Shown here: positions 35,072-43,741 of the stretch, in pieces | Layout: each line of letters starts with the position of its first letter | How positions within the stretch are numbered: the first letter of the stretch is position 1 | Source of the DNA: CAVYTF01 sp963708205 | GTDB lineage: Bacteria; Bacteroidota; Bacteroidia; Chitinophagales; Chitinophagaceae | Reading direction: 5' to 3' | DNA: 64,000 nucleotides | NCBI GenBank assembly: GCA_963708205.1 | Contig: OY970196.1 | Span: 1,426,001 to 1,490,000, forward strand | Made by a program: the position numbers and the translations under genes | Notes under the pieces: model-generated | Databases searched by the model: none | The model's input: the letters and a program-made list of their open reading frames with translations, nothing else | Told to the model about the DNA's origin: nothing

Positions 35072-36235
35072 AATTCTTTTTACTGTCTGAAAACTTTCAT
35101 CAATGCAAACAATTCCAGGCATTTTATTTTTTTCAAAACTTCCTAAATTATTCTGCATTTGCAAGGCTTTTGCGCCGTTAAGTGTAGCCCATTCCAAAAT
35201 TTCTTCATTAGGGATATGAGTAAAATTTTGTTTGATTGTTTTTATTTCACTCAAAATATTTAGTGAGTGATTGCTTGCTAAACTATCTGTTCCTAAAACA
35301 ATTTCGCAGTTATTTTTTCTTAGTAAATCAATTGGCGGCAAAGTATTTTCTATATAGAAATTTGCATTCGGACAAAGGCAGAAAAATAGTTGAGAGTAGA
35401 GAGTTGATAGTTGAGAGATAAAAATAAAATCATCCTTCGAGATAAATGTATTATGCACGAGGATCAATGATGACGGACTTTTCAGCCATGGAAGAAATGT
35501 TTGTAAACTGCTTTTATAAGATGGTTTGAAAAAAGAAATATCAATATTCAATGCTTTGTATAATTTTTCAAATTCACCTCTCCCTGTCTTAAAAAAACTT
35601 TCTTCTTCCAGACTTTCCTGGTTATGAATAGTAGAAGGTTTCCCTTTAGAAAATTCATTGATCAACCCAAACAATTCTTTTGAAACAGAATACGGAGCGT
35701 GCGGAACAAGCGATGTATTATTTTTTATTTCTGTTTGCAAGATTTCAAATTCTTCATAAATTTTTACTGCATTATCAAATCTTGTTTGTGCGAAGTGAGG
35801 GACCAAACCACTTACTTCAATAAAATTATGGTACGCTAATTTTTGTTTCTTTTTTTGTAAAACAGTGTGTGTAGTATTGCAAATATCTCCAACGGCAACA
35901 ATTCCATTCTGCAGCATTTCATCTTCTGCTTTTTCTATGGCTTCATAAATTTTTTCTTCAGGAATATTTCTTTGCGAAAGAATATTCATCACGAAATTTA
36001 CCAAGCCTGTTTTTTCAGGAATGATATTTTTCATGTGACTTAACTCTAAGTGACAATGACAATTGACAAATCCCGGAGATATAATGCCAGCAAAGCTTTC
36101 AATGTTTTCACCAGCTTCATTTTCGTTAACAATAGATTCTATTTTGCCTTTTTCATCAGTTATTAAAACATGCTTTTCATCAAGCATTTCGCAGCCCGTA
36201 AAAATTTTATCAGCACGAAATTTTCTGTAAGACAT
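35066..36235 (-). CDS. Amidohydrolase family metal-dependent hydrolase/deaminase
   Basis: 389 residues, TIM-barrel amidohydrolase of the ATZ/TRZ-deaminase type. The N-terminal composite domain ends with GIISPGFVNCHCHLELSHM (metal His pair in HCH). Further metal residues are in VPHAPYS, LVHNTF and LGTDSLASNHSLNI. Substrates of the family include guanine, cytosine, S-adenosylhomocysteine and 6-amino-6-deoxyfutalosine. I cannot choose between these from sequence. A TAACTTTG -7-like element (36240-36247, minus) lies only four bases before the ATG. Confidence 0.8.
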   Translation of the reverse strand: MSYRKFRADKIFTGCEMLDEKHVLITDEKGKIESIVNENEAGENIESFAGIISPGFVNCHCHLELSHMKNIIPEKTGLVNFVMNILSQRNIPEEKIYEAIEKAEDEMLQNGIVAVGDICNTTHTVLQKKKQKLAYHNFIEVSGLVPHFAQTRFDNAVKIYEEFEILQTEIKNNTSLVPHAPYSVSKELFGLINEFSKGKPSTIHNQESLEEESFFKTGRGEFEKLYKALNIDISFFKPSYKSSLQTFLPWLKSPSSLILVHNTFISKDDFIFISQLSTLYSQLFFCLCPNANFYIENTLPPIDLLRKNNCEIVLGTDSLASNHSLNILSEIKTIKQNFTHIPNEEILEWATLNGAKALQMQNNLGSFEKNKMPGIVCIDESFQTVKRIL

Positions 36236-36360
36236 TCGGCAAAGTTAAGTGCACTTGTAAAGCAGTTTTGAATGATGTAATTTCGCGGGCTTTCGCGAAG
36301 GAGCAAAGTTTAGAATTTATACGAGACTACTTTTATAAACGATATAGAAATAGAATCTAA

Positions 36361-36443
36361 AGTTTAATAGAAATACAAACGATGAAAGGATTGCGACGCA
36401 ACGAAGACGCTATGAAAAACTATCGTCGGTATCAAAAAAATTA
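36361..36443 (+). repeat. Interspersed repeat, copy B (upstream of prfA)
   Basis: Begins AGTTTAATAGAAATACAAAC and aligns with copy A along its length, with mismatches mainly near positions 14-17 and 45-47 of the unit. It sits directly before the prfA start codon, just as copy A sits before paaI. Confidence 0.8.
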
Positions 36444-36449
36444 TTTTAA

Positions 36450-37514
36450 ATGATTGAACAGTTAGAAGCTATAAAGGCAAGGTTTGAACAGGTTGGTATG
36501 GCATTAACCAATCCTGAAATTATAAACAGGCAAAAAGAATTTCAGCAATACAGCAAGGAATATAAGCAGCTTGAAAAAATAGTGCAGCCTTTTGAAGCGT
36601 ATAAAAAAGTTATTGATAATTACAATTTTGCCAAAGAAACTTTGAATGGCAATGATGAAGATATGCGTGAGCTTGCTAAAATGGAATTGCCTGAATTGGA
36701 AGAAAAAAAAGATGCGCTTGAAAAGGAATTGACCAAGCTTTTAATTCCAAAAGATCCGCAGGATGATAAAAATGCAGTGCTCGAAATTCGCGCAGGCACA
36801 GGCGGCGATGAGGCAAGTTTATTTGCAGGAGATTTATTAAATATGTATCTCCGGTACGCATCAAAAAAAGGCTGGAAGACAATGTTGGTAAGCGATAGCG
36901 AAGGAACGGTTGGTGGCTATAAAGAAGCAATCGTGGAAATTCAAGGCGAAGATGTATATGGCACTTTAAAGTTTGAAAGTGGCGTACATCGGGTGCAACG
37001 CGTGCCCGATACCGAAACGCAAGGCAGAGTGCATACTTCTGCGGCAACGGTTGCGGTGATGCCGGAAGCCGAAGAAGTTGATTTTGAATTAAATCCGGCA
37101 GATGTGAAAATGGAAACTGCGAGAAGCGGCGGTGCTGGGGGTCAAAATGTAAATAAGGTGGAAACAAAAGTGTTGCTAACGCATATTCCCACAGGGGTTG
37201 TTGTCGTTTGTCAAACCGAAAGAAGCCAGCTCGGCAACCGCGAAAAAGCAATGACCATGCTTCGAACTAAATTGTATGAAGAAGAAGTGCGCAAGCACGA
37301 AGAAGAGATTTCAAAGCATCGAAAAACCTTGGTTAGCACAGGCGATCGAAGCGCCAAAATTCGTACGTACAATTGGCCGCAAGGCAGGGTTACCGATCAT
37401 CGGATCGGCTTAACTTCTTATAATCTGCCCGCAATTTTAAATGGAGAAATTGATGAATTTATTGAGGCTTTGCAGGTTGCAGAAAATGCTGAGAAGATGA
37501 CAAAGCAAAATTAA
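36450..37514 (+). CDS. prfA: Peptide chain release factor 1
   Basis: 354 residues, normal for RF1. It recognises UAA/UAG and triggers peptide release. Helical N-terminal domain; codon-recognition tripeptide PDT (186-188) in HRVQRVPDTET at the PxT position that marks RF1 rather than RF2 (SPF); GGQ at 230-232 in SGGAGGQNVNKVE contacts the peptidyl-transferase centre. No in-frame stop is present, again unlike prfB. It is followed by a GC-rich element and the convergent obgE. Confidence 0.95.
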   Translation: MIEQLEAIKARFEQVGMALTNPEIINRQKEFQQYSKEYKQLEKIVQPFEAYKKVIDNYNFAKETLNGNDEDMRELAKMELPELEEKKDALEKELTKLLIPKDPQDDKNAVLEIRAGTGGDEASLFAGDLLNMYLRYASKKGWKTMLVSDSEGTVGGYKEAIVEIQGEDVYGTLKFESGVHRVQRVPDTETQGRVHTSAATVAVMPEAEEVDFELNPADVKMETARSGGAGGQNVNKVETKVLLTHIPTGVVVVCQTERSQLGNREKAMTMLRTKLYEEEVRKHEEEISKHRKTLVSTGDRSAKIRTYNWPQGRVTDHRIGLTSYNLPAILNGEIDEFIEALQVAENAEKMTKQN

Positions 37515-37515
37515 T

Positions 37516-37612
37516 CGGGGCGTGCCGCCAAGCTGCGCAAGGCGTCGGGCTTTTCGCTGCAAGTCCTCGCTCCTTCGTCGCTGCGGGCTTTGCTCTACAA
37601 TCCCTCACGCGA
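37516..37612. repeat. GC-rich interspersed element between prfA and obgE
   Basis: About 97 bases with clearly higher GC than the surrounding DNA (GGCGTGCCGCCAAGCTGCGC, GGCGTCGGGCTTTTCGCTGC, CAATCCCTCACGC). The GTCGGGCTTT-CGCT and CAATCCCT-CACGC parts resemble a repeat I recall from convergent gaps of other Bacteroidota genomes. It fills almost the whole convergent intergenic space. Confidence 0.6.
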
Positions 37613-37616
37613 TCAG

Positions 37617-38618
37617 TTACACATTTTTTTTATTCAAAGTTTTCCAAAGCAAATCTTTTAATTCTACAATATTTTTATTTGTCAAAGATGAAATAAAAAT
37701 ATGCGGAATATTTTCAGGCAGTTGTTTTTCAATTGCAGCCTGCAGTTCTTCATCAAGCATATCGCATTTGCTTATGGCAATTACAAAATCTTTTTGCAGC
37801 ATTTCAGGATTGTATTCTTTCAATTCATTCACCAAAATATCAAACTCCTTTTTATGATTATCAGCATCTGCAGGAATTAAAAAAAGCAAAACGGCATTTC
37901 TTTCAATATGCCGTAAAAAACGATGACCCAAACCTTTGCCTTCGGCAGCACCTTCAATAATTCCCGGAAGATCGGCAACACAAAAAGATTTGCCATCACG
38001 ATAATCAACAATACCCAATTGCGGATTGATGGTTGTAAAAGCATAATCTGCAATCTTTGGTTTTGCAGCACTTACTACAGACAGCAAAGTTGATTTGCCC
38101 GCATTCGGGAAACCCACCAAACCCACGTCTGCCAACACTTTCAGCTCGAGCGTTATCCATCCTTCAATGCCTGGTTCGCCGGGTTGGGCATATTCAGGAG
38201 CCTGGTTTGTTGGTGTAGCAAAATTTGAATTACCCAAACCGCCGCGACCACCGGGCATTAAAATCATTTCATCACGATCATTTAAAATTTCAGCTTTTAT
38301 TTTCCCTGTTTCCTCATCTTTAGCAATTGTTCCAAGAGGAACTTCTATAATAATATCTTTCCCAAAACGCCCGGTGCTGTTGTTCTTGCTTCCGCCTTCC
38401 CCATTTTCTGCCACTACATTTTTATAATATCGAAGATGCAGCAACGTCCAGAGTTGTGAATTCCCTTTTAATATTATATGTCCACCCCGACCACCATCAC
38501 CACCGTCAGGACCAGCCTGTGCATTATATTTTGTACGCATAAAATGTTTTGCTCCGGCGCCACCATGACCACTTCTGCAAAAGATCCTGATGTAATCAAT
38601 GAAGTTTGATTTTTCCAT
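37617..38618 (-). CDS. obgE: Obg family GTPase
   Basis: 333 residues. Glycine-rich Obg fold at 1-160 (GPDGGDGGRGGHI, GGRGGLGNSNF), then the G domain with G1 GFPNAGKST (169-177), switch-I Thr in YAFTTINPQLG, G3 DLPG (216-219) followed by EGAAEGKGLG, and a G4-like ISKCD. It acts late in 50S ribosome assembly and in stress control. It lacks the long C-terminal extension seen in some Obg proteins. It is 91 bases downstream of the dksA-like gene, with a terminator between them. Confidence 0.95.
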   Translation of the reverse strand: MEKSNFIDYIRIFCRSGHGGAGAKHFMRTKYNAQAGPDGGDGGRGGHIILKGNSQLWTLLHLRYYKNVVAENGEGGSKNNSTGRFGKDIIIEVPLGTIAKDEETGKIKAEILNDRDEMILMPGGRGGLGNSNFATPTNQAPEYAQPGEPGIEGWITLELKVLADVGLVGFPNAGKSTLLSVVSAAKPKIADYAFTTINPQLGIVDYRDGKSFCVADLPGIIEGAAEGKGLGHRFLRHIERNAVLLFLIPADADNHKKEFDILVNELKEYNPEMLQKDFVIAISKCDMLDEELQAAIEKQLPENIPHIFISSLTNKNIVELKDLLWKTLNKKNV

Positions 38619-38661
38619 TTGCGCAAAGATGAAGAATAAAGTGTGAGTGAATTTATTTCAA

Positions 38662-38689
38662 TAAAAAAGCCGCCTTTCGGCAGCTTTTA
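38662..38689 (-). terminator. Rho-independent terminator after the dksA-like gene
   Basis: On the minus strand AAAAGCTGCC and GGCGGCTTTT pair with one mismatch around GAAA, followed by a T-run. It lies 20 bases after the dksA-like stop codon and upstream of obgE. Confidence 0.8.
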
Positions 38690-38709
38690 AAGCTATTTTA
38701 TTTAAAGAA

Positions 38710-39633
38710 TTATTCTGCTTTTACAATGCCAAGTTTTGCTTCGAGACTCAAAGTTGCATGAGGAACAGCGCGTAATCTTGCTTTATCAATTAGCTTGCCG
38801 GTAACGCGGCAAATGCCATATGTTTTGTTTTCAATTCTTATTAATGCCTTTTCCAAATGGTCGATATAAGTAATTTGACGGCTTGCCATCTGACTTAATT
38901 GTTCGCGCTCCATGCTCATACTTCCATCTTCCATAGTCATGTAGCGGCTTTCAGCTTCGTCGCCACCCATTTCATCTTTGCGTGTTATTAAACCCTGCAA
39001 ATAAGAGAGTTCCTTTTTCGCGGCATCATATTTTTTATTGATCAGCTCGCGAAATTCGTTAAGATCATTATCATTATACCGTACTAAAGGCTCTGAATTT
39101 TTAGCGCCTTCATTCCGTTGGTCAAGCGGCTTATAATCAGGCTTGTAAGGCACACTCGTTTTTACAGATGTCTTTGGAACTTTAATTTCTTTCAATTGTT
39201 CCACCTTTTTTGGAGCTGGCCTTCCAATCGGTGTATTGTTATTTTTACCAATTTCTTTTTTCGTCTTCTCGGATTTATTATTCTTTGAAGCTGGCTTTTT
39301 AGGTTTAGCTGCCTGTTTTGCAGTAACAGCTTTTTTGGGTGTTTTCATATAGCTTTTTTCTTTTTTTGAAGAATTGGCCTTGTTAATAATTTTTTTAGGT
39401 TTTGCAGCAACTTTTTTAGCAGGAGATTTTTTTACAATAGGCTTAGGTTTATTTTTTGCTTTTGCAAAAGCAACCTTTTTAACGGGCACAGATTTTTTTA
39501 CCTTAGATTTTTTATTTACAACACTTTTTTTAACAGGCTTTGTTTGCTTTTTTTTAGCAGGTGTAGGTTTTTTTGCAACTGCTTTTACAACCTTTTTGGC
39601 AGCCTTTTTTGGTACAGGTTTTTTTGTAGCCAT
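38710..39633 (-). CDS. DksA/TraR-type protein with long Lys/Ala/Pro histone-H1-like N-terminal tail
   Basis: 307 residues. Residues 1-~165 are almost wholly Lys, Ala, Pro, Val and Ser with KPxKK/AAKK repeats like eukaryotic H1 tails, so DNA or RNA binding is likely. Residues ~185-307 match the DksA coiled coil and zinc-finger region (NEFRELINKKYDAAKKELSYL, YGICRVTGKLIDKARLRAVPHATLSLEAK). Only one Cys remains (GICRVTG), so the four-Cys zinc site is lost. DksA family proteins bind the RNA polymerase secondary channel. The ORF follows ileS with 5 bases between, suggesting one transcript. Confidence 0.85.
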   Translation of the reverse strand: MATKKPVPKKAAKKVVKAVAKKPTPAKKKQTKPVKKSVVNKKSKVKKSVPVKKVAFAKAKNKPKPIVKKSPAKKVAAKPKKIINKANSSKKEKSYMKTPKKAVTAKQAAKPKKPASKNNKSEKTKKEIGKNNNTPIGRPAPKKVEQLKEIKVPKTSVKTSVPYKPDYKPLDQRNEGAKNSEPLVRYNDNDLNEFRELINKKYDAAKKELSYLQGLITRKDEMGGDEAESRYMTMEDGSMSMEREQLSQMASRQITYIDHLEKALIRIENKTYGICRVTGKLIDKARLRAVPHATLSLEAKLGIVKAE

Positions 39634-39638
39634 CGTTT

Positions 39639-42600
39639 TTATCCTTTTTTAGTTACACTTACTTTCAGCAAGGTATCATTCACTTCAATTTCAATGCCGC
39701 CTTCAATTTGGGGCACAAAGGAAAGATTATCTGCCAAAATTTCCGCGCAAATATAGTTTTTAAATTCAATTAAGGAATTTTGGATATTTCCAGGCGAAAA
39801 AACAAGCACATCTATGCGATCTGTCAGTGCAAAGCCATTGTCTTTCCTGATGTTTTGAATTCGGTTAACAAACTCGCGCGCTTCACCCTCTTTTCGCAGT
39901 GCTTCTGAAATGGTAATGTCGAGTGCAACCGTAAGACTTCCTTTTGACGCAACACTCCAACCTGGAATATCTTCTGCGGAAATCTCAACATCGTCCAATT
40001 GCAATTCGAATTCAGAACTTGGGAGGCTTAAAGAAATACGCCCTTTTTGTTCGAATTCATTTATTTGATGCTGTCCAAAATTGGAGATTAGAGAAGCAGC
40101 AAACTTCATATCAGGTCCTAATATTTTTCCTAAAACTTTATAATTGGCTTTTACTTTTTTCTTGATAAACCCTTCAGTATTATTTAAAAATTCTATTTCT
40201 TTAATGTTAACTTCTGATTTTATAAGTTCTTCGACCAATTTAAGACGATGAAACATTTGTGTATTGAGAACAGGAATTAATGCCTTTTGTAACGGTTGCC
40301 TTACTTTGATATTTACCTTTTTGCGAAGCGATAATATCAAAGAAGACGCATCCTGCGCTAATTGCATTCTTTCTTCCAGATCAACATCAATTGCATTTTC
40401 ATTTACTTTTGGAAAGTTTGTATGATGAACTGATAGCACATTCAATTTATTTGTAACAGCTTCTAAATTTTTAAAAACCGCATCGCTAAAAAATGGCGAA
40501 ATTGGTGCAATTAGTCTTGTCAAAGTTTCCAGGCATTCGTATAAAGTTTGATAAGCGCAAATCTTATCATGTTCATATTCTCCTTTCCAAAACCTGCGCC
40601 GGCAAAGGCGTACATACCAGTTACTTAAATGTTCATCCACAAATTCTTCCATCAATCTTCCTGCAATTGTTGGTTCATAATCGTTCATTGCGGAAGTAAC
40701 TTTTTTAGTCAGAGTATTGAGAGATGATAAAATCCATCTGTCAATTTCAGGTCGATTTTTTAATTCAATATAATCTTCTTCAAAAGAAAATCCATCAACA
40801 TTTGCATACAATGCAAAAAATTGATACGTGTTATAAAGTGTGCCAAAAAATTTTCGTTGCACTTCTTTAATTCCTTCCAAATCAAATTTTAAATTATCCC
40901 AGGGACTTGCATTTGTAATGAGATACCAGCGCGTTGCATCTGCTCCAAAAGTTTCAATTGTTTTAAAGGGATCAACAATATTTCCCAAGCGCTTACTCAT
41001 TTTCACACCATTCTTATCAAGCACCAAACCATTGCTTACGCAGGTTTTATACGCAACACTATCAAAAAGTAAAACACCCAAAGCGTGCAAAGTATAAAAC
41101 CATCCACGCGTTTGGTCGACGCCTTCGGCAATAAAATCTGCAGGAAATGCCTTGTGTTTATCAATTAGATCTTTGTTTTCAAAAGGATAATGCCATTGCG
41201 CATAAGGCATGGCTCCACTATCGAACCAAACATCAACAAGATCAGGAACGCGCCTCATCCGTTTGCCTGATTGGCTTACTAATATTATATCATCAACATA
41301 AGGTTTATGCAAATCAAGAATTCCTTCATGCAAATAATTTTTATTTACATCGCCACCTAAGATTGAATTTGCTTTACGGATTTCCTTATTCAGTTCTTCG
41401 ATACTTCCAATACAAGTTTGCTCGGTTCCGTCTTCTGTTTTCCAAACCGGCAAAGGCGTTCCCCAAAATCGACTGCGGCTCAAATTCCAGTCAACCATAT
41501 TTTCGAGCCAATTGCCGAAACGACCTTCACCAGTGGACTTCGGCTTCCAGTTAATGGTTTTATTCAACTCAACCATTCTGTTTTTTAATGCAGTTGTTTT
41601 TATAAACCATGCATCCAACGGATAATATAAAATCGGTTTATCTGTGCGCCAGCAATGCGGATAACTGTGTTCATATTTTTCAATTTTGAAAGCACGATTC
41701 TCTAATTTTAATTTTACACAGATGTCAACATTTACATCCACATAATTTTTTTCGTCCGTATAATTTTTCACATAACGGTTACTGAATTCGCCGAGTCCAT
41801 CTATAAATTTTCCCTGCTTGTCAACCATCGTTAAAATGCCGATGTCATATTTTTTCCCAACACGAAAATCATCTGCACCAAACGCTGGCGCAGTGTGTAC
41901 AATTCCTGTTCCGTCTTCTGTGGTAACAAAATCTCCTAATAAAATTTTAAATGAATTTGGGTTGTTTATTTTGTTTGCTTCGAAAGCAAGGAGCTGTTCA
42001 TAAGAAATTCCTTCGAGATCTTTGCCTTTGAATTCGGCAAGAATTTTCCATGGCAGAATTTTTCCTTTTTCACTGTAATTTTCAAAGTCAATATTTTCTT
42101 CTTCTGCCTTGAAGTACTTGCTGAGCAAAGCTTTCGCAAGAATGACATTTATAGAAAGATGTGTGTAAGGATTGAATGTCTTTACCAATACATAATCAAT
42201 ATTCCCACCAACAGTCAATCCAAGATTTGATGGAAGTGTCCATGGTGTTGTGGTCCATGCAAGAAAGAAAATTTCCGATTTCTGATTTCCGATTTCTAAT
42301 TGTAAGGCATCAAACAAAAAGCTACTTTTCTCATTCTCAATTGCCTTAAACATCGCTACACAACTCGTATCCTTCACATCTTTATAACATCCCGGCTGAT
42401 TCAGTTCATGTGAGCTCAAACCCGTGCCCGCAGCGGGAGAATAAGGTTGAATGCTTACACTTTCATACAATAAATTTTTATCGTAGAGTTGTTTTAAGAT
42501 CCACCAAAGCGACTCGATATAATTATTTTCAAACGTGATATATGGATCATTCAAATCAACCCAATAACCCATTTTCGTTGTCAACTCATCCCATTTATCT

Positions 42601-42989
42601 TTATATCGAAGCACTGCTTCGCGGCATTTTTGATTGTATTCTTCGACCGAAATTTTTTTCCCAATATCTTCTTTCGTGATTCCTAATTCTTTCTCAACGC
42701 CAAGCTCAACAGGTAATCCATGCGTATCCCAACCACCTTTTCTTTTTACCTGGAAACCCTGCATTGTTTTGTAACGGCAAACCAAATCTTTTAATGTTCG
42801 TGAAATGACATGATGAATTCCAGGCATTCCGTTCGCACTTGGCGGGCCTTCATAAAATACGAATGGCTGCGCACCTTCACGAAGTGACACACTCTTTTCA
42901 AAGGCATTATTTTCTTCCCATTTCTCTAAAATTTCTTTCTCGATTGCGGGCAAATTCAATCCTGAAAATTCTTTGTATTTCACGCTCAT
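39639..42989 (-). CDS. ileS: Isoleucyl-tRNA synthetase
   Basis: 1116 residues, the long form usual in Bacteroidota. Class I aminoacyl-tRNA synthetase: HIGH-type motif GIHH at 57-60 (PSANGMPGIHH), CP1 editing domain (GDFVTTEDGTGIVHTAPAFG), KMSKR at about residue 662 (NGVKMSKRLGN), then the anticodon-binding helical region. Charges tRNA-Ile. Candidate promoter upstream at 43032-43065. The dksA-like gene follows 5 bases downstream. Confidence 0.97.
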   Translation of the reverse strand: MSVKYKEFSGLNLPAIEKEILEKWEENNAFEKSVSLREGAQPFVFYEGPPSANGMPGIHHVISRTLKDLVCRYKTMQGFQVKRKGGWDTHGLPVELGVEKELGITKEDIGKKISVEEYNQKCREAVLRYKDKWDELTTKMGYWVDLNDPYITFENNYIESLWWILKQLYDKNLLYESVSIQPYSPAAGTGLSSHELNQPGCYKDVKDTSCVAMFKAIENEKSSFLFDALQLEIGNQKSEIFFLAWTTTPWTLPSNLGLTVGGNIDYVLVKTFNPYTHLSINVILAKALLSKYFKAEEENIDFENYSEKGKILPWKILAEFKGKDLEGISYEQLLAFEANKINNPNSFKILLGDFVTTEDGTGIVHTAPAFGADDFRVGKKYDIGILTMVDKQGKFIDGLGEFSNRYVKNYTDEKNYVDVNVDICVKLKLENRAFKIEKYEHSYPHCWRTDKPILYYPLDAWFIKTTALKNRMVELNKTINWKPKSTGEGRFGNWLENMVDWNLSRSRFWGTPLPVWKTEDGTEQTCIGSIEELNKEIRKANSILGGDVNKNYLHEGILDLHKPYVDDIILVSQSGKRMRRVPDLVDVWFDSGAMPYAQWHYPFENKDLIDKHKAFPADFIAEGVDQTRGWFYTLHALGVLLFDSVAYKTCVSNGLVLDKNGVKMSKRLGNIVDPFKTIETFGADATRWYLITNASPWDNLKFDLEGIKEVQRKFFGTLYNTYQFFALYANVDGFSFEEDYIELKNRPEIDRWILSSLNTLTKKVTSAMNDYEPTIAGRLMEEFVDEHLSNWYVRLCRRRFWKGEYEHDKICAYQTLYECLETLTRLIAPISPFFSDAVFKNLEAVTNKLNVLSVHHTNFPKVNENAIDVDLEERMQLAQDASSLILSLRKKVNIKVRQPLQKALIPVLNTQMFHRLKLVEELIKSEVNIKEIEFLNNTEGFIKKKVKANYKVLGKILGPDMKFAASLISNFGQHQINEFEQKGRISLSLPSSEFELQLDDVEISAEDIPGWSVASKGSLTVALDITISEALRKEGEAREFVNRIQNIRKDNGFALTDRIDVLVFSPGNIQNSLIEFKNYICAEILADNLSFVPQIEGGIEIEVNDTLLKVSVTKKG

Positions 42990-43031
42990 GATTCTTTCAA
43001 AACCTTATTAATACTCAATAATAAAAGGCTG

Positions 43032-43065
43032 CAAAGTTAAGAAGATTGTGGAAGTGAGAAAGCAA
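43032..43065 (-). promoter_or_regulatory. Candidate Bacteroidota-type promoter of ileS
   Basis: On the minus strand a TTG (43063-43065) is followed after 23 bases by TAACTTTG (43032-43039), matching the TTG-N17-23-TAnnTTTG form known for flavobacteria and Bacteroides. The ileS ATG is 42 bases downstream. Confidence 0.4.
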
Positions 43066-43112
43066 GAATCTTCAAAATAAATGGGTAAAAAATAATTTAA
43101 AGAGACGCTGCA

Positions 43113-43192
43113 TAGTGATAAGAACGATGAACGGAGCGTCGCAAGTAAAGCCAAATATTTATTCTAAGATGGTCACCAAATTTCTTTTTCTT
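43113..43192. repeat. Interspersed repeat, copy C
   Basis: It contains GATGAACGGAGCGTCGCAA (43126-43144), identical over 19 bases to copy D at 55819-55837, and GGTCACCAAATTTCTTTTTC (43171-43190), which resembles GACCACCAAAATTTCTTTC in copy D. It lies in the gap between ileS and hemJ. Confidence 0.7.
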
Positions 43193-43198
43193 TATCTT

Positions 43199-43738
43199 TT
43201 ATTTTCTCATCATTTTATAAATGCGGATGGCACTCATTAAAATAATGATAAACAAAATCAAACCAATTAATCCCCAGACCAAACTGATGCTTTGTTTTAC
43301 CACAGCAAGAAAAACAATTGCCACTAAAAATATTGTTGCTACTTCATTCCATATTCTTAATTGCTGCGATGAATATTTATAAATGCCTTTGAGTTGTTGT
43401 TTGAAAATTTTGTGGAGCGAAATAAAATAGAGATATAAAAAAAATACGAAGATTAATTTAATTAAAAGCCATCTTCCTGCGTCATCAAATAAATGTTTAT
43501 TCCAGCCCTCGGCAAACATTACGATTGGTCCGAAAACCAATGTCAGCAAAGCACTTGGTACAGTGATGCCATACCAAAGTCGCTTCATCATTACTTCAAA
43601 TTGTTCATGCAAAATTTTCTTTGCTTCTTCATTTTTGCTCTCCGCTTCAGTATTATAAATAAACAATCTTGGCATATAAAACATTCCCGCAAACCATGTT
43701 ATGACGAAAATAATATGTAGCGCAAGCAGGTAAAGCAT
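43199..43738 (-). CDS. hemJ: Protoporphyrinogen IX oxidase HemJ-type membrane protein
   Basis: 179 residues with four to five membrane helices. The opening LLALHIIFVITWFAGMFYMPRLF holds the conserved His and the WFAGMFYxPRLF block of HemJ (UPF0093). A conserved WLLIKL-type Lys segment is also visible (GRWLLIKLIF). HemJ oxidises protoporphyrinogen IX, the step before HemH. Its ATG comes three bases after the hemH stop position, and the rest of the heme pathway surrounds it, which strongly supports the call over a generic CopD-like protein. Confidence 0.88.
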   Translation of the reverse strand: MLYLLALHIIFVITWFAGMFYMPRLFIYNTEAESKNEEAKKILHEQFEVMMKRLWYGITVPSALLTLVFGPIVMFAEGWNKHLFDDAGRWLLIKLIFVFFLYLYFISLHKIFKQQLKGIYKYSSQQLRIWNEVATIFLVAIVFLAVVKQSISLVWGLIGLILFIIILMSAIRIYKMMRK

Positions 43739-43741
43739 AAC

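Noticed and set aside
36282..36299. Small TTCGCG/CGCGAA hairpin upstream of prfA
   Set aside because: It is short, has no T-run in either direction, and lies between divergent genes, so I could not support a terminator or riboswitch.
36676..37251. 191-residue open frame antisense to prfA
   Set aside because: It lies wholly inside a highly conserved gene, its product is rich in Leu/Pro/His/Arg with no recognisable domain, and it follows from codon bias on the opposite strand.
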